A stretch of 64,000 bases of DNA from Blasia pusilla (Eukaryota > Marchantiophyta > Marchantiopsida > Blasiales). The notes beneath the pieces were generated by a model. That model saw only the letters and a program-made list of their open reading frames with translations, was not told the origin of the DNA and did not search any database. Made by a program: the position numbers and the translations under genes. The DNA lies in contig CM114271.1 of NCBI GenBank assembly GCA_050084515.1, forward strand, positions 30,256,001 to 30,320,000, written 5' to 3'. Each line of letters starts with the position of its first letter. Positions within the stretch are counted from its first letter, which is position 1. Positions 36,192 through 47,081 of the stretch are shown in pieces.

Positions 36192-39100
36192 TCATTTGCA
36201 ACCATCCAAGGATGTACACAAGGCTTCATAATCTGAGTTACTGTACAATGAAAACACTTCTTGCCACCAGGTCTTTTTCCGAAGGTGATTCACACCCATG
36301 TCTTGGCACAGCTTGTCAGAGTGCCAAATCTGGATGAGACCCACACAAGATCTGGTGAAGTGGGGTCTTTTCTCCTGCACGAAATGCACCCACTTCCATC
36401 TCTCTGCATCCATGATAGCAGTGCTGGGAAGGCTGAACTTCTTCTTAAGCAATTGTCCCAACCATATGGCTCCCATCTCGGATGAGTGCACACTAGAAAA
36501 GCCCTCCAAAAACCCAATGAAACCCATGTTTGGAATATGTGGATGAATGACGCCTCTGCACAAGTTTTGGACGGGACGTTAGGAAGGAGACGAAGGATGA
36601 AGAAATTACAGAACAAGCCAAAACCAGGTGGCAGTTGCCTATAAGGCTAAGGAATAGCTCATAGCACTGCAACCACTTCAGGAGTGAAAGGCGGTTCATC
36701 CGGGAGCCTTTCAGATCTGATTCCACACAGGACTGGACTTTTCTGGTGGAGGTTATGGCCATCTCCGAAAGAGAAGTTGCAATGGGCAGAAGCTCCAAAC
36801 CTAAACTCATGTGGGAATGATGATAAATGTAGTTTCATTCCTTTCACATCAAGGCAACATATCCAGTCATACACACCAGCCCAGACCGGACCAGCACAGC
36901 ATCCTGAAAGAAAACGTCATGCTATCTAGTCCTTTACCACTTTTGGTTCCCTCAAAAACACCCCAGAGGAAGTTCGGACGTGTGCTGTAAGTTAAAGCAC
37001 CAAGCCAGAGTCCAGATCTCGGAAATACCTGTACAAAGACAGAATGTTCTCTGATTCCCAAAGTACATTTCTGTACTTCTCGGGAAACATAGCCGTCAGC
37101 TTTGCATCACCGTCGTACCCTGTACACAGAATTACAATATCTGCCACGATATCTGTTCCATCAGCCAGATGGACCCCTTTCGGGTAGAAATTGAAGTTGG
37201 GAGTCCTCTTCGGTATGATGCGACCATTCTCTAAGTGACCCACCAGAGTCACAGGTAACTGTGGGAGAACACATGATGACACGTCCTGAAATAAGGAGTG
37301 CTCTGGCACTAGCCCAAACCGTGAAAAGGGGATAGTAAGGCGAAGATAGTATTCGACCATCTTCCACAATCCCCAGCTCTGCACGCATCATTCGGGAAAC
37401 CGACAATGAATAACCGTGTATGATAAAAAAGCAGGGAGGTGAAATTCTCGTATCTCCACCTACTACTTCTACGGTGACATGAAACAATTCCTACTTAACA
37501 ACATGGGAAAGAGATAAGGGCAGCTCACCACAGGATGAAATATGCACTGTAGAGCCCGCTGTAGAATGCCTTCACCAGGTTTAGTAGTCCAATAGCCAGC
37601 GAACCGTGAACTGAAGAAAGCAGCGAATGGGAGAAATCCAAACGCTTGCCTATGCCGAGGGTATACCCAATGTGTGCGCCTGAATACCAGGGTACAAGGA
37701 GGTCCATTTATTCCTGTTGTATGCCATTTTGGAAACAGCAGGCAAGGCTTGGTTAACTCAACATCCAACGAGCAACCATTTGAACGGGTCATCCATACAA
37801 CTTCAAGGACGGAAACAAAGGAAGTCAATGTCGTTCACATGCTGGAACAGATCTTGAGATGTCAGGTTGGAACAGGCTATTGAACCTGGTCCATGAGAAG
37901 TCGGACTCATGAAAGCTACCCGAGCTGCTTATTTAGGATACACACTCTGTTTCATCTCCCAGATTGCAACCCCGACCTTCCTTTCACTCAAACTCCTCTT
38001 CATCTCCACACGGCTACAATCTCTAAACCACATCTTCCCACTCCAAATCCATCCCTGGTCCACTCTTTGTCTCCCCTAACTCCTCCAGTCCCGACGGGCG
38101 GACTTTGTCACTGTTCCATAGAGATTAGAATTCCGTTAGTTATACGCTAGACTTAGTAGGTCTGAATGGAGTGGAAGAATATGAGATCTATACTTCGAAT
38201 TTTTGCAGCCTGCGATCCCGGTGGTTACGGTCCTACCCAGAGGTCTCCCGAAACATTCCACTCGGGTTTCTGCGCTACGATGGCGTCTTGCATCAACAGC
38301 TACAGATGTTTGACTAACCAGCGGAGCTCTGTCGCTCACCCGGACACGTCCAGCCTTCATAAATTGGGAGTGAATTTCAAAGGTGTGACATTCATCGATA
38401 CACTCCACTGCAACAATACCCCACCTTGGTTTGCTTCGGCAACTTCACAAGCGACATCTAGAGAAGTTTTCTGGAACCCCACGACCACCACACGCTTTCC
38501 AGCTAGAAAATTGTGAGCACTTTGTGCATCCAGAGCAGAAAACTCCAATGCATGAAGCACGCGACCCTCGAAGACTTCAGGTCCTTCTGAAGGAGGAAAG
38601 GAGGGCACTTTGGATACGTCTCCAAACCGACCGCAGCACACAACCAGATAATCAAACTCGAGCCACTGAACAGACGAAGCTACGGTTAGAGACTGTACTC
38701 AATAAGTAGTGCCAGTCGTAGCCTTGCCTCCATAGCTACACTCAGAAACACTTGCGCTACATGTAACCTTGCATTTCCGCATGTTTGGGTGATCCGCACG
38801 CGTCTCGGGCAACGAGAGCAAGCGCTGACGACAGAGAAACGTTTCATGTGCGGTGCTGGAGTACCTCATCAATGGATGTGCACAATCCGTTGACAAAAGA
38901 AGACTTGCTCTTACGCACACACACTCGCCACACCGAATCACCATCAGCATTACTACTGTCCTCGCCTTGCCACCCACCACCAACACCGGCGGTGAAGCTC
39001 AATGACCCGAGCCCACCTTCCTCAAGCCTCTTTCCTCCATCCAATCCGCAAACCGCACTTCCAGAAGTCGCCTTTCTCTCGATCCCCACCACCTTGCAAT

Positions 39101-39431
39101 TGAAGCGGATCCTCTCCAACAGCCCAAAGTGAGTGGCGTAGCTCTCGAGATAATCCACGACCTGACGGTGCGATGGGAACATGGGCACGGACTCCGGCCA
39201 GGGGAAATCGGTGAACTCGTAACCCTTTTTGGGAGTCTGCAATTTCGTGGACGAGTAAGAGGATCGCCACACTCCTCCCACTCCACTCTTGGCCTCGAAA
39301 ACGACCGCATTGAGGCACTGCTCTTTCAAATGCTTGCAAGTTACGAGTCCGCTCACGCCGGCCCCGATTATAGCCACTCGAAGCTCGCCCTCTCCCCGGC
39401 TCCGCACCTCCGCGTCAACTGACGGCGCCAT
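36192..39431 (-). CDS. Flavin-containing monooxygenase, five exons
   Basis: NADPH- and FAD-dependent monooxygenase that oxidises N- or S-containing small molecules. Exons inferred on the minus strand: 39431-38865, 38665-38425, 37713-37529, 37378-37029, 36555-36192. Phases agree and the sum is 1707 nt, giving 568 aa, slightly longer than usual plant FMOs (~520-530), partly from a Gly/Ser-rich insert near residues 130-160. Motifs: FAD-binding GAGVSG at 23-28, FMO-identifying F-x-G-x3-H-x3-F (FEGRVLHALEF) at 221-231, NADPH-binding VVVVGFQKTSLD from about 248, KPGEG in exon 3, and CTGY (the FATGY-type motif) at about 416-419. The end region IHPHIPNMGFIGF is typical of the general FMO clade, not of auxin-forming YUCCA proteins. 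The start codon is the first ATG before the FAD motif. No break seen. Confidence 0.93.
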
Positions 39432-41172
39432 GGACAGATCGGCCGTGCCGCAATTCCTCCGCTCAAACCCAAGCCTACGGAGCGATCCCCATCAATCGCG
39501 AAGCGCTTCCGATCACGCCATGCAATCACGCAGCACCTCCTGCTCCTGCCGGAGCTCACAAGTCCTGTGTTGGGAATTCATCGCCGCCCAGATACAGACG
39601 GACTCGCGGGCACCATCTCTGGGGAGGAGGATCGAGTCCACTAGCTGCACTCCAGTCCGTTCCCATCCAATCCACAGCCGCATCAACAGGACTGCATTGA
39701 AAAGCAGCTCTGGAATGGGCCCGGACTGACTAACGCAACAACCTGAAATTCGACTGACTGACGCAAAATTCTGAAAATTCGAAGATGTGTTCCCATCGAC
39801 GGCATCGGCACACAGCCCTGAGAACAATCGAGGGCTCGCTCTCTTTCCAAGTACGACATCATCGTTTCTCGTCTGCTCGCTTGTCGTCCACCGCAATAGA
39901 ACGCGTTTGCGTTTCGTAACTCGTTTGCACTTTTTGTGTGACTTTCGTTCCTTCTCATTTCTCTCTACCAATTCCAAACGGAAGCTCAAAATCGACCACA
40001 AGGTTATAGGACTTTCTCTTCTCCGTTCTTTGAGCTTTATGAAGGCCGTGAATGATCTACGAGGGAGGATGGAACAAATCATCGGCTGCATAAATTATGT
40101 TATGGATGGCTAGTTTGCGCATGCATGTCAAACACTCTAAACTCTCGACCCAAATGTACTAACCAATCCAAGCATTTTTATTCAAAATATGTGCAATAAA
40201 AAAACTTGTTCCATGTTAAAATAAAATTTCATGTTTCTCTAAAAAAACCAAATCTACTCTAACAAGATATAAGGTTATTCTTGGCTAGTGAACATTAGTT
40301 CATTTGTTTTATGCAAAAGAAACTCAACCAAGGGAAAATGAATTTTCAAGGGAGTGAACATCACAATTCATTGGTCTTATGTTAAAGAGACTCAACAAAG
40401 AGAAAACCCTCTCCCTAGGGCAAGTGGGCCATATCCTTGACCCTAAACATGTAAAAGTGGATCAATGTTCACGTTACATAATCAAAAAGTCAGATTTTTT
40501 GAGAAAAGGAACTTTTCTCAAATAATTCGTTCTAAATGGGCCCAACCCAAGAGAAACTCTATATCTTCAAGCTAACCTACTCCTCAAACATGTCACCTTT
40601 TGATCTATTGGTCTCCATCTCCGGTCTCTCTCGGATCACTGCGGGAATACTCTCTAGTTTGCTACAAAAGAGGTGACAATTGTCATGTGAATGCATAACA
40701 TACATTGTTTTGACTAATCAAACACAAAGAATCACCTATCTGACACATCCGACCATGGAGTTCAAACACAAAGGCAAGTAGCTACCAAGATATCTCCAAT
40801 CCCCTCCCCCTAGTTGGTGATTAGGGCCCTTCGGGATGATCTCCCAATGTCATGCGATGGTCAATCAGTATCTAATCATATAGGTCGCTATTCTATTTAT
40901 GTCCTATTGTGTATGGATGTCGGAATGTTATGATGGCAAGGGATTGTTGGAAATATGATCCCAACAATAGGTGAGCGATCCTATTGTTTAAGAGTGCCAA
41001 GTAGAAACTTATGTCCTTTACTCCCATCTATATCTTCTTCCATATTTTATTCTATATATTATATAGAATAATTCTCAATATCTCAATAACAAACACTTAT
41101 GTATCTGACTCTTGTCCTTTTAGATGCCCTCTAGCTACGTCACCTATTCCTTAGATCTAGCTTTGTTTCCTC
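39432..41172. other. FMO 5' flank and AT-rich spacer
   Basis: Presumed FMO promoter (39432-39900, moderately GC-rich), then AT-rich DNA to the retrotransposon. The open frames here shadow each other and carry no domain. No TATA box could be picked with confidence. Confidence 0.45.
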
Positions 41173-41540
41173 TGTCATGACCATACGGATTATGTCGTAG
41201 AGTATAGTGTGCTAGTAGAGGCCATACCTTATGTAGGGCCGTAGTGTCTAGGTAGAGATGCGGTTTCATACATAGGGTTGGGGATTACTTAGTTAAGGAT
41301 GACTTTTCCAGTAGGGCCCGCTCTTAGGTTGGAGAATATAGTGTGGAGTGCACTCAAAGAACAATTAGTTCTTTGAGTTGAGCCTGTTGCGTTGGGAGTT
41401 AGCCTTGGTAGTGAGTAGAGCTCTTGGCTATGGTGGTTCCCGCAAGCTTCGACCTGGATTCTCCCATCGTGAAGAGGGTTTGGCTCGATTGTATGTGAAT
41501 GTATACGTGTTTTATGACAGTAGGTCTTTCACGGATTTCA
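41173..41540 (+). repeat. 5' LTR of the methyltransferase gypsy element
   Basis: Starts TGTCATGACCATACGG and ends CACGGATTTCA, i.e. TG...CA. By eye it differs from the 3' LTR at about 12 of 368 positions, so the insertion is not very recent. Contains an 11-bp inverted repeat ACTCAAAGAAC-AATTA-GTTCTTTGAGT at 41352-41378. Confidence 0.9.
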
Positions 41541-42342
41541 CTCAAATAACTCGGGTAGCTTTGATTGTGGATCAGTAGGATCTGGTTTGGGCTGATTGTG
41601 TACTCAGCCGTGGATGTTTGTGGCTTGTGGCCTATGTTGGAGATGGTAATCTGGTGCATGGTTGGTTGGGAAAGAAGCGCCATGCTGAGAGCTTTCCAAA
41701 GCACTTTAGATCGCCGGAGTTCGTCAAGGGAGTTGGAAGTTATCAAGGATTGAAGATTCTGGTTCGTGTTCGACGGTTTTCTGATGTGGAGAGCTTGGAG
41801 TGCTGAAGCTCTGTTGAAGTTCATCCAGATCGGGTGAGAGGTTCCTATTGCTAATTGTATTGTGATCTCATGTGAAGCTATCTGCTTGAGTGTGTGGAGC
41901 GTTGCGGATTTCTGCGTGCATGAATCTAGGCGGAAGCGTTGTCGGATTTGCGATTCTGGAGGTGTATGGACAGCAAGTTTGTCTGATTTTTAGCTCAGAG
42001 TACAAAGCTCGGTTGTAGCTGATTTTTTGTGGAGAGATAGCTCTGATGGTCAATTAAATTCTGGTTGAAACAGATTAAATTTTGGTTGAGTATTTGTGGA
42101 GTAATTTCTGATCAAAATTTCATGATGGTGGACAGCAGATCGGAGGGGCTGGTTGGTTGGTGACTCGTCCGATGTTGGAGACACCTATCCCGTTGGGGGC
42201 GCCCTGGTTGGACCTCTCTCCATAGCGAAGCATGGCAAAGCGTGGCAAACGGGGCATGTCTCGAGCATTTCTCGGCGTTTTGAGGCTTCGAGGCAACTCG
42301 TGGTAGCTCGGGGTGAGTGGGCGTGAGAGGCGGAGTAAGGAG

Positions 42343-42366
42343 CAAGCAAGCAAGCTTGCTTGCTTG
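42343..42366. repeat. Perfect 24-bp palindrome in the element leader
   Basis: CAAGCAAGCAAG followed directly by its reverse complement CTTGCTTGCTTG, centred on AAGCTT. It lies in the untranslated leader between the 5' LTR and gag, where retroelement RNAs often carry dimerisation or packaging structures; that role is inference. Confidence 0.9.
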
Positions 42367-43025
42367 GGCGTGAGGTAGTGTTTGGAGGATTTGTGATTTG
42401 AGTGTTGCATAATTGGTCATCTATCTTTGGGCTATTCTGCCTGGAAGACTCTTAACTGCTGAGTTCTTAACTATGCCAATGTACACACTAGTGTAGCTCA
42501 TTTGGTGGTGTTCGGAGATGTGTTAGGCGCTTTATGCATCTCAGATTTTTGGTTGATAGACCTCTAGCGCATAGTATGGTGTAGCCTCTCCATGCAGGTG
42601 ATATTTTCAGATGCTACGGGTCCAACTAGCACGTCATCGACCCGCGGCAGAGTAGCTATTGCGTTAGAATTGTATGGTGGTTTCTGTGGATTCAAGGGGC
42701 GCCACATTTGGTGGATTGTGTTACCTTGATTTCCATTTGCGATTGGAGGGTTGTCGTTGGACTTCCTGTGTTTGGATCCCCTCCATCGTTGCTTCTTGCT
42801 TGCGCGCCCATTGTTAGGGTTGACGCTGATTTCCAAAGTAGTGTTACTCCTGTGTGCTACCGGTAGTGAGGCTAGAGTGATGACCAGTAGACCGTGGGAG
42901 GCTTCTTGTGGTGATGACAGGTTAGGTTGCCTACACCCATAGCTAGTAGAGCTAGAATAGTACAGCCACATCGACGTCACTTGGCTACTTAGTGGTGGTA
43001 ATTTGGTGGTGGTGCGGCATCGGCG

Positions 43026-44560
43026 TTGGTCATCACGGAGCTCTCTGGTGGTCTGGTTGGGGACGGTGGTACGGACAGTGGTGGTTTCACACGGAGTGGA
43101 TTGAGGTATCGGCTATCTTTTCCACTTCCAACGGTTGATGAAGAGGAGGACGAGGGTGTTCCAAACACTGAGTCTTCTACGTTGTTATCGAGTGTTGCAT
43201 CTCCATTGATTTGGGACATGGATGGGATATATGGGGCCATGAAGGGCCCACGACGATACTCGAGTGCAGTGGGCACCATTGAGTTGGAGGACTTCATGCA
43301 GGAGTTTGATACGTGGTGTGATATGCAGATGTTGCGGAACGTCACGTTGTTTACACCTTTCTTGGCTTGGAAGGGGTTGTTTCAGCACTTGGAGGGACCA
43401 CCCATGGATGATTACCATGAGTTTAGGAAGGACCATGTTGCTGAGATTGAGGTGTGGAGACAATATTGGTCTCCAGGCTATGTGTCTATCACCCATGGTG
43501 GTATTGGTAGTAGTGCTCCTACTATGCCAGCCAGCCCGACGTTGAGTGGTACGAGTACGAGCCGGAGTGGGGGTACCAGTGGAGGTACCCATGGAGGTAC
43601 CAGTGGGGGTACTAGTGCCCCACCATCGTTCAGCCCGGTTGCAGAGTTCTTCAAGAGGTTGAAGAAGAACTATCACTGAGTGAAGACAAAGAAGTTGAGG
43701 AGCCTTTAGGAATTTGAGCGAAAGACTGGTGAGAGTCTTCGTGAGGCATACACTCGTATGCGACGCTTGATTTCAGTTACCCAGGGTGTGACTGAGGCTC
43801 AGGCAGTCCAGTTTTGGTATGGGATCTTGGACGGAGAGTTGCGCCGGAGGGTACTCTTATGAGTGATGATTCACCTACATTGACCCATGTGTTTGCTCTA
43901 TCTGAGAAGATTGAGCTTAACATGGTGAAGGAGAGAGTGGTGACATCCGCATTCAGTAGGGATATAACTACTACTTCTTGTGTTCAGCAGCCCACCTCAC
44001 AATCTCGTAGTAGTGGTGGTGGTAGTAGTAGTGGGAGTCGTGGGGGGTACACACGACCTCAGTCAAGTCCTAGAGGGACACTTGCGTAGAGACCATTGCC
44101 TTTATTTGCTGCCCCGCAGCAAGAACAGTCATGATGGACATGTGGAGGTGATCATGTTAGGAGGTTTTGTCCCCAAGAGGATGGGAGACGGACTTTGGAG
44201 GATGGGCCTCAGTCGGCCCCAACTCAGTGTGATCATTGCGGGAGACCAGGTCATCCTCGAGAGCGTTGCTTTGATCTTCATCCAGAGTTGAGGTCACGCC
44301 GTGGCCGTGGTGGAGTAGCTCCGAGAGGCCGAGGTGGTAGGGGTGGTAGAGGTGGACCAGTGGTTGGAGAGCCTACGGTGGCCACCCCTACCACTCTGAC
44401 AAGTCGACCTATGGTTGCCGAGATTGAGCTTGATTGGAGAAGAAGTTGGCTACTATGGCTGGTATCGAGCATAAATGAGGTTTGGGAGCAGGGGCTTCCA
44501 TTTCCTATGGAGGGGATGATCTCTCTTATATGGCAAGTGCAGCACAGGTTGAGGCATTAG
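43026..44560 (+). pseudogene. gag of the methyltransferase gypsy element
   Basis: Open frame 43026-43679 (217 aa) with a capsid-like stretch (LEDFMQEFDTWC, FLAWKGLFQHLEGPP, DDYHEFRKD), a low-complexity GGT/TSGG repeat, and FFKRLKKNYH. The same frame continues through TGA at 43677 and TAG at 43707 into EFERKTGESLREAYTRMRRLI, typical gag, then shifts. Two CCHC knuckles follow: one at about 44131-44172 whose first Cys position is a TGA, reading (stop)WTCGGDHVRRFC, and an intact one CDHCGRPGHPRERC (about 44228-44269). An Arg/Gly-rich tail (GRGGRGGRGG) ends it. Confidence 0.85.
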
Positions 44561-44569
44561 CTGCAGTTA

Positions 44570-45600
44570 CGAGAGGAGCCACTCGAGCGTTAGAGCCACG
44601 TGGTGCTATTGTGGAGTTGGACCCACAGAGGGGTGAGGCTGGGAGGCAGGCTAGGCTTGCCCAGTCATTCTTGTTGTCTGAGGTGCTTAGGACTCCATCC
44701 ATGGTTCTTACGCAGCCTATTGAGCGGCGAGTGGGGATCGAGGCATCTACATCGCGTGTAGTAGACACGGATGCAAAGACATCGATCAAGATTGCGGATG
44801 GCAACTTAAGTGTTGGGATCCCCATTGTTTTCGGCCACGGAGCTGATGGCTTTAGGAGTTGACTTAGCTCCTGCATTTCAGCTAGCAGCCACGTTGTATG
44901 AACATGGGGTGTATTCTTGCTACGTCTTTGAGGTGGATGAGGGTGTTGCGGTGAAGCGACCCTCTATGTCAGTGTAGCATTGAGTACGGTGCTACTTGGC
45001 AAAGCGGCGGCGAAGATGGATGCATTACCAGCCCGGCCAGCCATTGATCGTGAGAGGCTTACACCTGGTGTATGTATGTTGGACAACCGGAGTGGGATAT
45101 CCGATTGGTGAGTCCTACAGGATAGGTGTATAGCCCAGATAGAGTCTTGTTAGACTCTGGTGCCCAACCTTTGATGTTGGGAAAGGCAGCATGTATTGGT
45201 TTGGGTATTCGGAGGTCAGAGCTTAAGCCTTGCCCATTCCAGATTCAAACATCACTTGGATGAGCCAATGATAGGTCTTAATTCATGACACGGGAGAAGT
45301 TGTCTGTACAGTTGAGACCAGATCAAGCGACTGATAGCTCCCGGTTGGGAGTACCTGCAGTGGTCACATCAGCCGAGTCATATGATGTACTAGTTAGAGG
45401 AGCAATATTGTACCCGATGGGTTTTCAGATGGACTACTGGAGTGAGACAACGTCTTATAGACCTGGTTGGCAGTCCGGGGATGGACGTATGAGCCAGGTT
45501 CCTGTGAGATTTATTTATGGGGCTCGACATAGAGGGTCTTCCCCAACGGTGTTAGCATCTGTGGTTGGTTTTAGTGGAGTAGTCACCTGACCAGGAGACT
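44570..45600 (+). pseudogene. Linker and aspartic protease of the methyltransferase gypsy element
   Basis: An Ala/Glu-rich linker (44482-44862 frame, ATRALEPRGAIVELDPQ) is followed by VLLDSGAQPLMLGKAAC at about 45142-45190, the D-S-G active site of a retroviral-type protease. After stops, VPAVVTSAESYDVLVRGAILYP (about 45351-45416) matches the protease C-terminal half, then MDYWSETTSYRPGWQSGDGR. A TGA at 45588-45590 separates it from the methyltransferase region, which reads on in the same frame. Confidence 0.75.
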
Positions 45601-45602
45601 TT

Positions 45603-47075
45603 TTGGAGGGTAATCTTTCTGCTATGGATTCTCCAATGCATGAGGAGGTAGAGGAGGTCCCTAGTTTTGTAGCAGTGGCATCCTCATCGTTGGATGTGCC
45701 ACTTTGGAGTTCAGGCGGTGCACTACGGCAAGAGGCTGATCGCCTAGTGCCGGAGGCTTGGTGTGAGGTTGTTATACCTCATGAGGAAGAGGAGGCCCCA
45801 CGGCGGACTCCTACTTCTGGTCTAGTTGGGTTATCCCCTTTGGATACTACACCCATTGTATGGCAGTATCCGCCGGAGGGCATTTGTGTGTTAGATCTCT
45901 TTGGTGGGATAAGCATTGGTTTGGCTGCAGTGTTGCAGATCGGTATTCATGTGCGGAGATACGTGTATGTGGACCCAGATGAGACGGCCCAGAGAGTCTC
46001 ATCCCGACATATCGGTCAGTTGATGCGGAGATATCCTGAGTTGTTGCCGCCATCAGCTATTCGTGGGTACCAACATGCTTTGCCGTCACACATTGCATTG
46101 TTGGGGGCGCAGGACCTTGAGAGGGTTGGTCTTGTGGATTTGGTGATTGCTGGATGGCTATGTCACGCTCATACACGTGTTGGTCGTGGTGAGGGATTAT
46201 ACGACCCTAGTTCTCGATTATTTTGGGAGATGTTACGGGTGTTACGACATCTTCAGGTTCATTAGGCACGTGCTCCAGCTTACATTCCGGAGAATGTTCC
46301 ATTGTTGGGTGACACTCGGACCCGGATGATGGCGAGTGTTCATGAGGTACGGTCTTGGATTGGACCAGCGGTATTTTTGGATGTGCACGCGAGTTGGCTC
46401 GCGTGCACATCGTCTATGCTTGTGGTGGACAAACTTGTTGCCTAGGGAAGTTCTACGTCAAGCATATGATGCACTGCAGCGAGATCCTTGCCTTACAGTG
46501 GATAGTATCTTGGATACTGGGCCACTTTCTCAGGTGGTGTGGTTATTGATCGGTCACCCATGGCAGTGGTGAACCGTGTGGGCCAGCCTAGGATGGCACT
46601 ACCCACATTTGTGAGTTTTCCCTCGTCACATGCCTACAAGGAAGGTGGTCCCAAGTTTGTATGGGATTCTCATGTGCGACAGTTGGTGGAGCCTAACGCT
46701 GATGAGAGAGAGCGTGCGATGGGATTTGCTACTGGTGTGACAGCGGTTGCTTCCATTTCTGAGGCTTCACGACGTCACCTATTGGGTCAGGCCATGGACC
46801 TGAATTGTTTGACTTGGATTTTGAGTCTTGGTATGGCCGAGCAGCGTCGATTTCGGACTATGTCTGTGGGTCTTCCACCCCTTGTGATGAGCTCGATGGC
46901 TACCGGGACGGTAGAGGCATCGGCTGGGGATGAGGAGAGTAGTATTTTGCATCCTTGGAGTAAATGGGATGTAATGGCTGGGCATGTGGAGTTGGTTGCT
47001 CATGCTGGTGGAGGAGTTATTTTCTCAGATGATGGTATAGCTAAGGGTGTACCATCTTGTGAGGGGGTTGCGTAG
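45603..47075 (+). pseudogene. Retrotransposon-encoded DNA (cytosine-5) methyltransferase
   Basis: Would transfer a methyl group from S-adenosylmethionine to C5 of cytosine in DNA. Motifs in order: I, VLDLFGGISIGL (residues 96-107 of the 45603 frame), the SAM site; acidic YVDPDE (motif II-like); DLVIAGWLCHAH (motif IV, normally P-C-Q) with the catalytic Cys at residue 187 and Pro changed to Leu; then, past a TAG at 46263, PAYIPENVPLLGD containing ENV (motif VI). Frameshifted at about 46390, VGSRAHRLCLWWTNL (motif VIII) follows; and in the frame 46539-47075, PNADERERAMGFATG and LLGQAMDLN (motifs IX-X). All core motifs are present in colinear order, so a full enzyme was captured and later decayed. 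Motif I starting DLFGG and an ENV motif fit C5 enzymes, not N6 or N4. Which eukaryotic or other clade it comes from is not decidable by eye. Confidence 0.9.
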
Positions 47076-47081
47076 CAGCCA

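Noticed and set aside
36192-39431. YUCCA-type auxin biosynthesis monooxygenase.
   Set aside because: FEGRVLHALEF and the IHPHIPNMGFIGF ending match general FMOs, and length and exon layout differ from YUCCA proteins.
39787-40113. Plus-strand frame of 108 aa upstream of FMO.
   Set aside because: Lies in the presumed promoter, Ser/Phe/Arg-rich without domain, shadowed by an equally long minus frame.
41541-41600. Primer-binding site after the 5' LTR of the methyltransferase element.
   Set aside because: No stretch complementary to a common primer tRNA could be recognised next to CACGGATTTCA; a different tRNA or a wrong LTR edge is possible.
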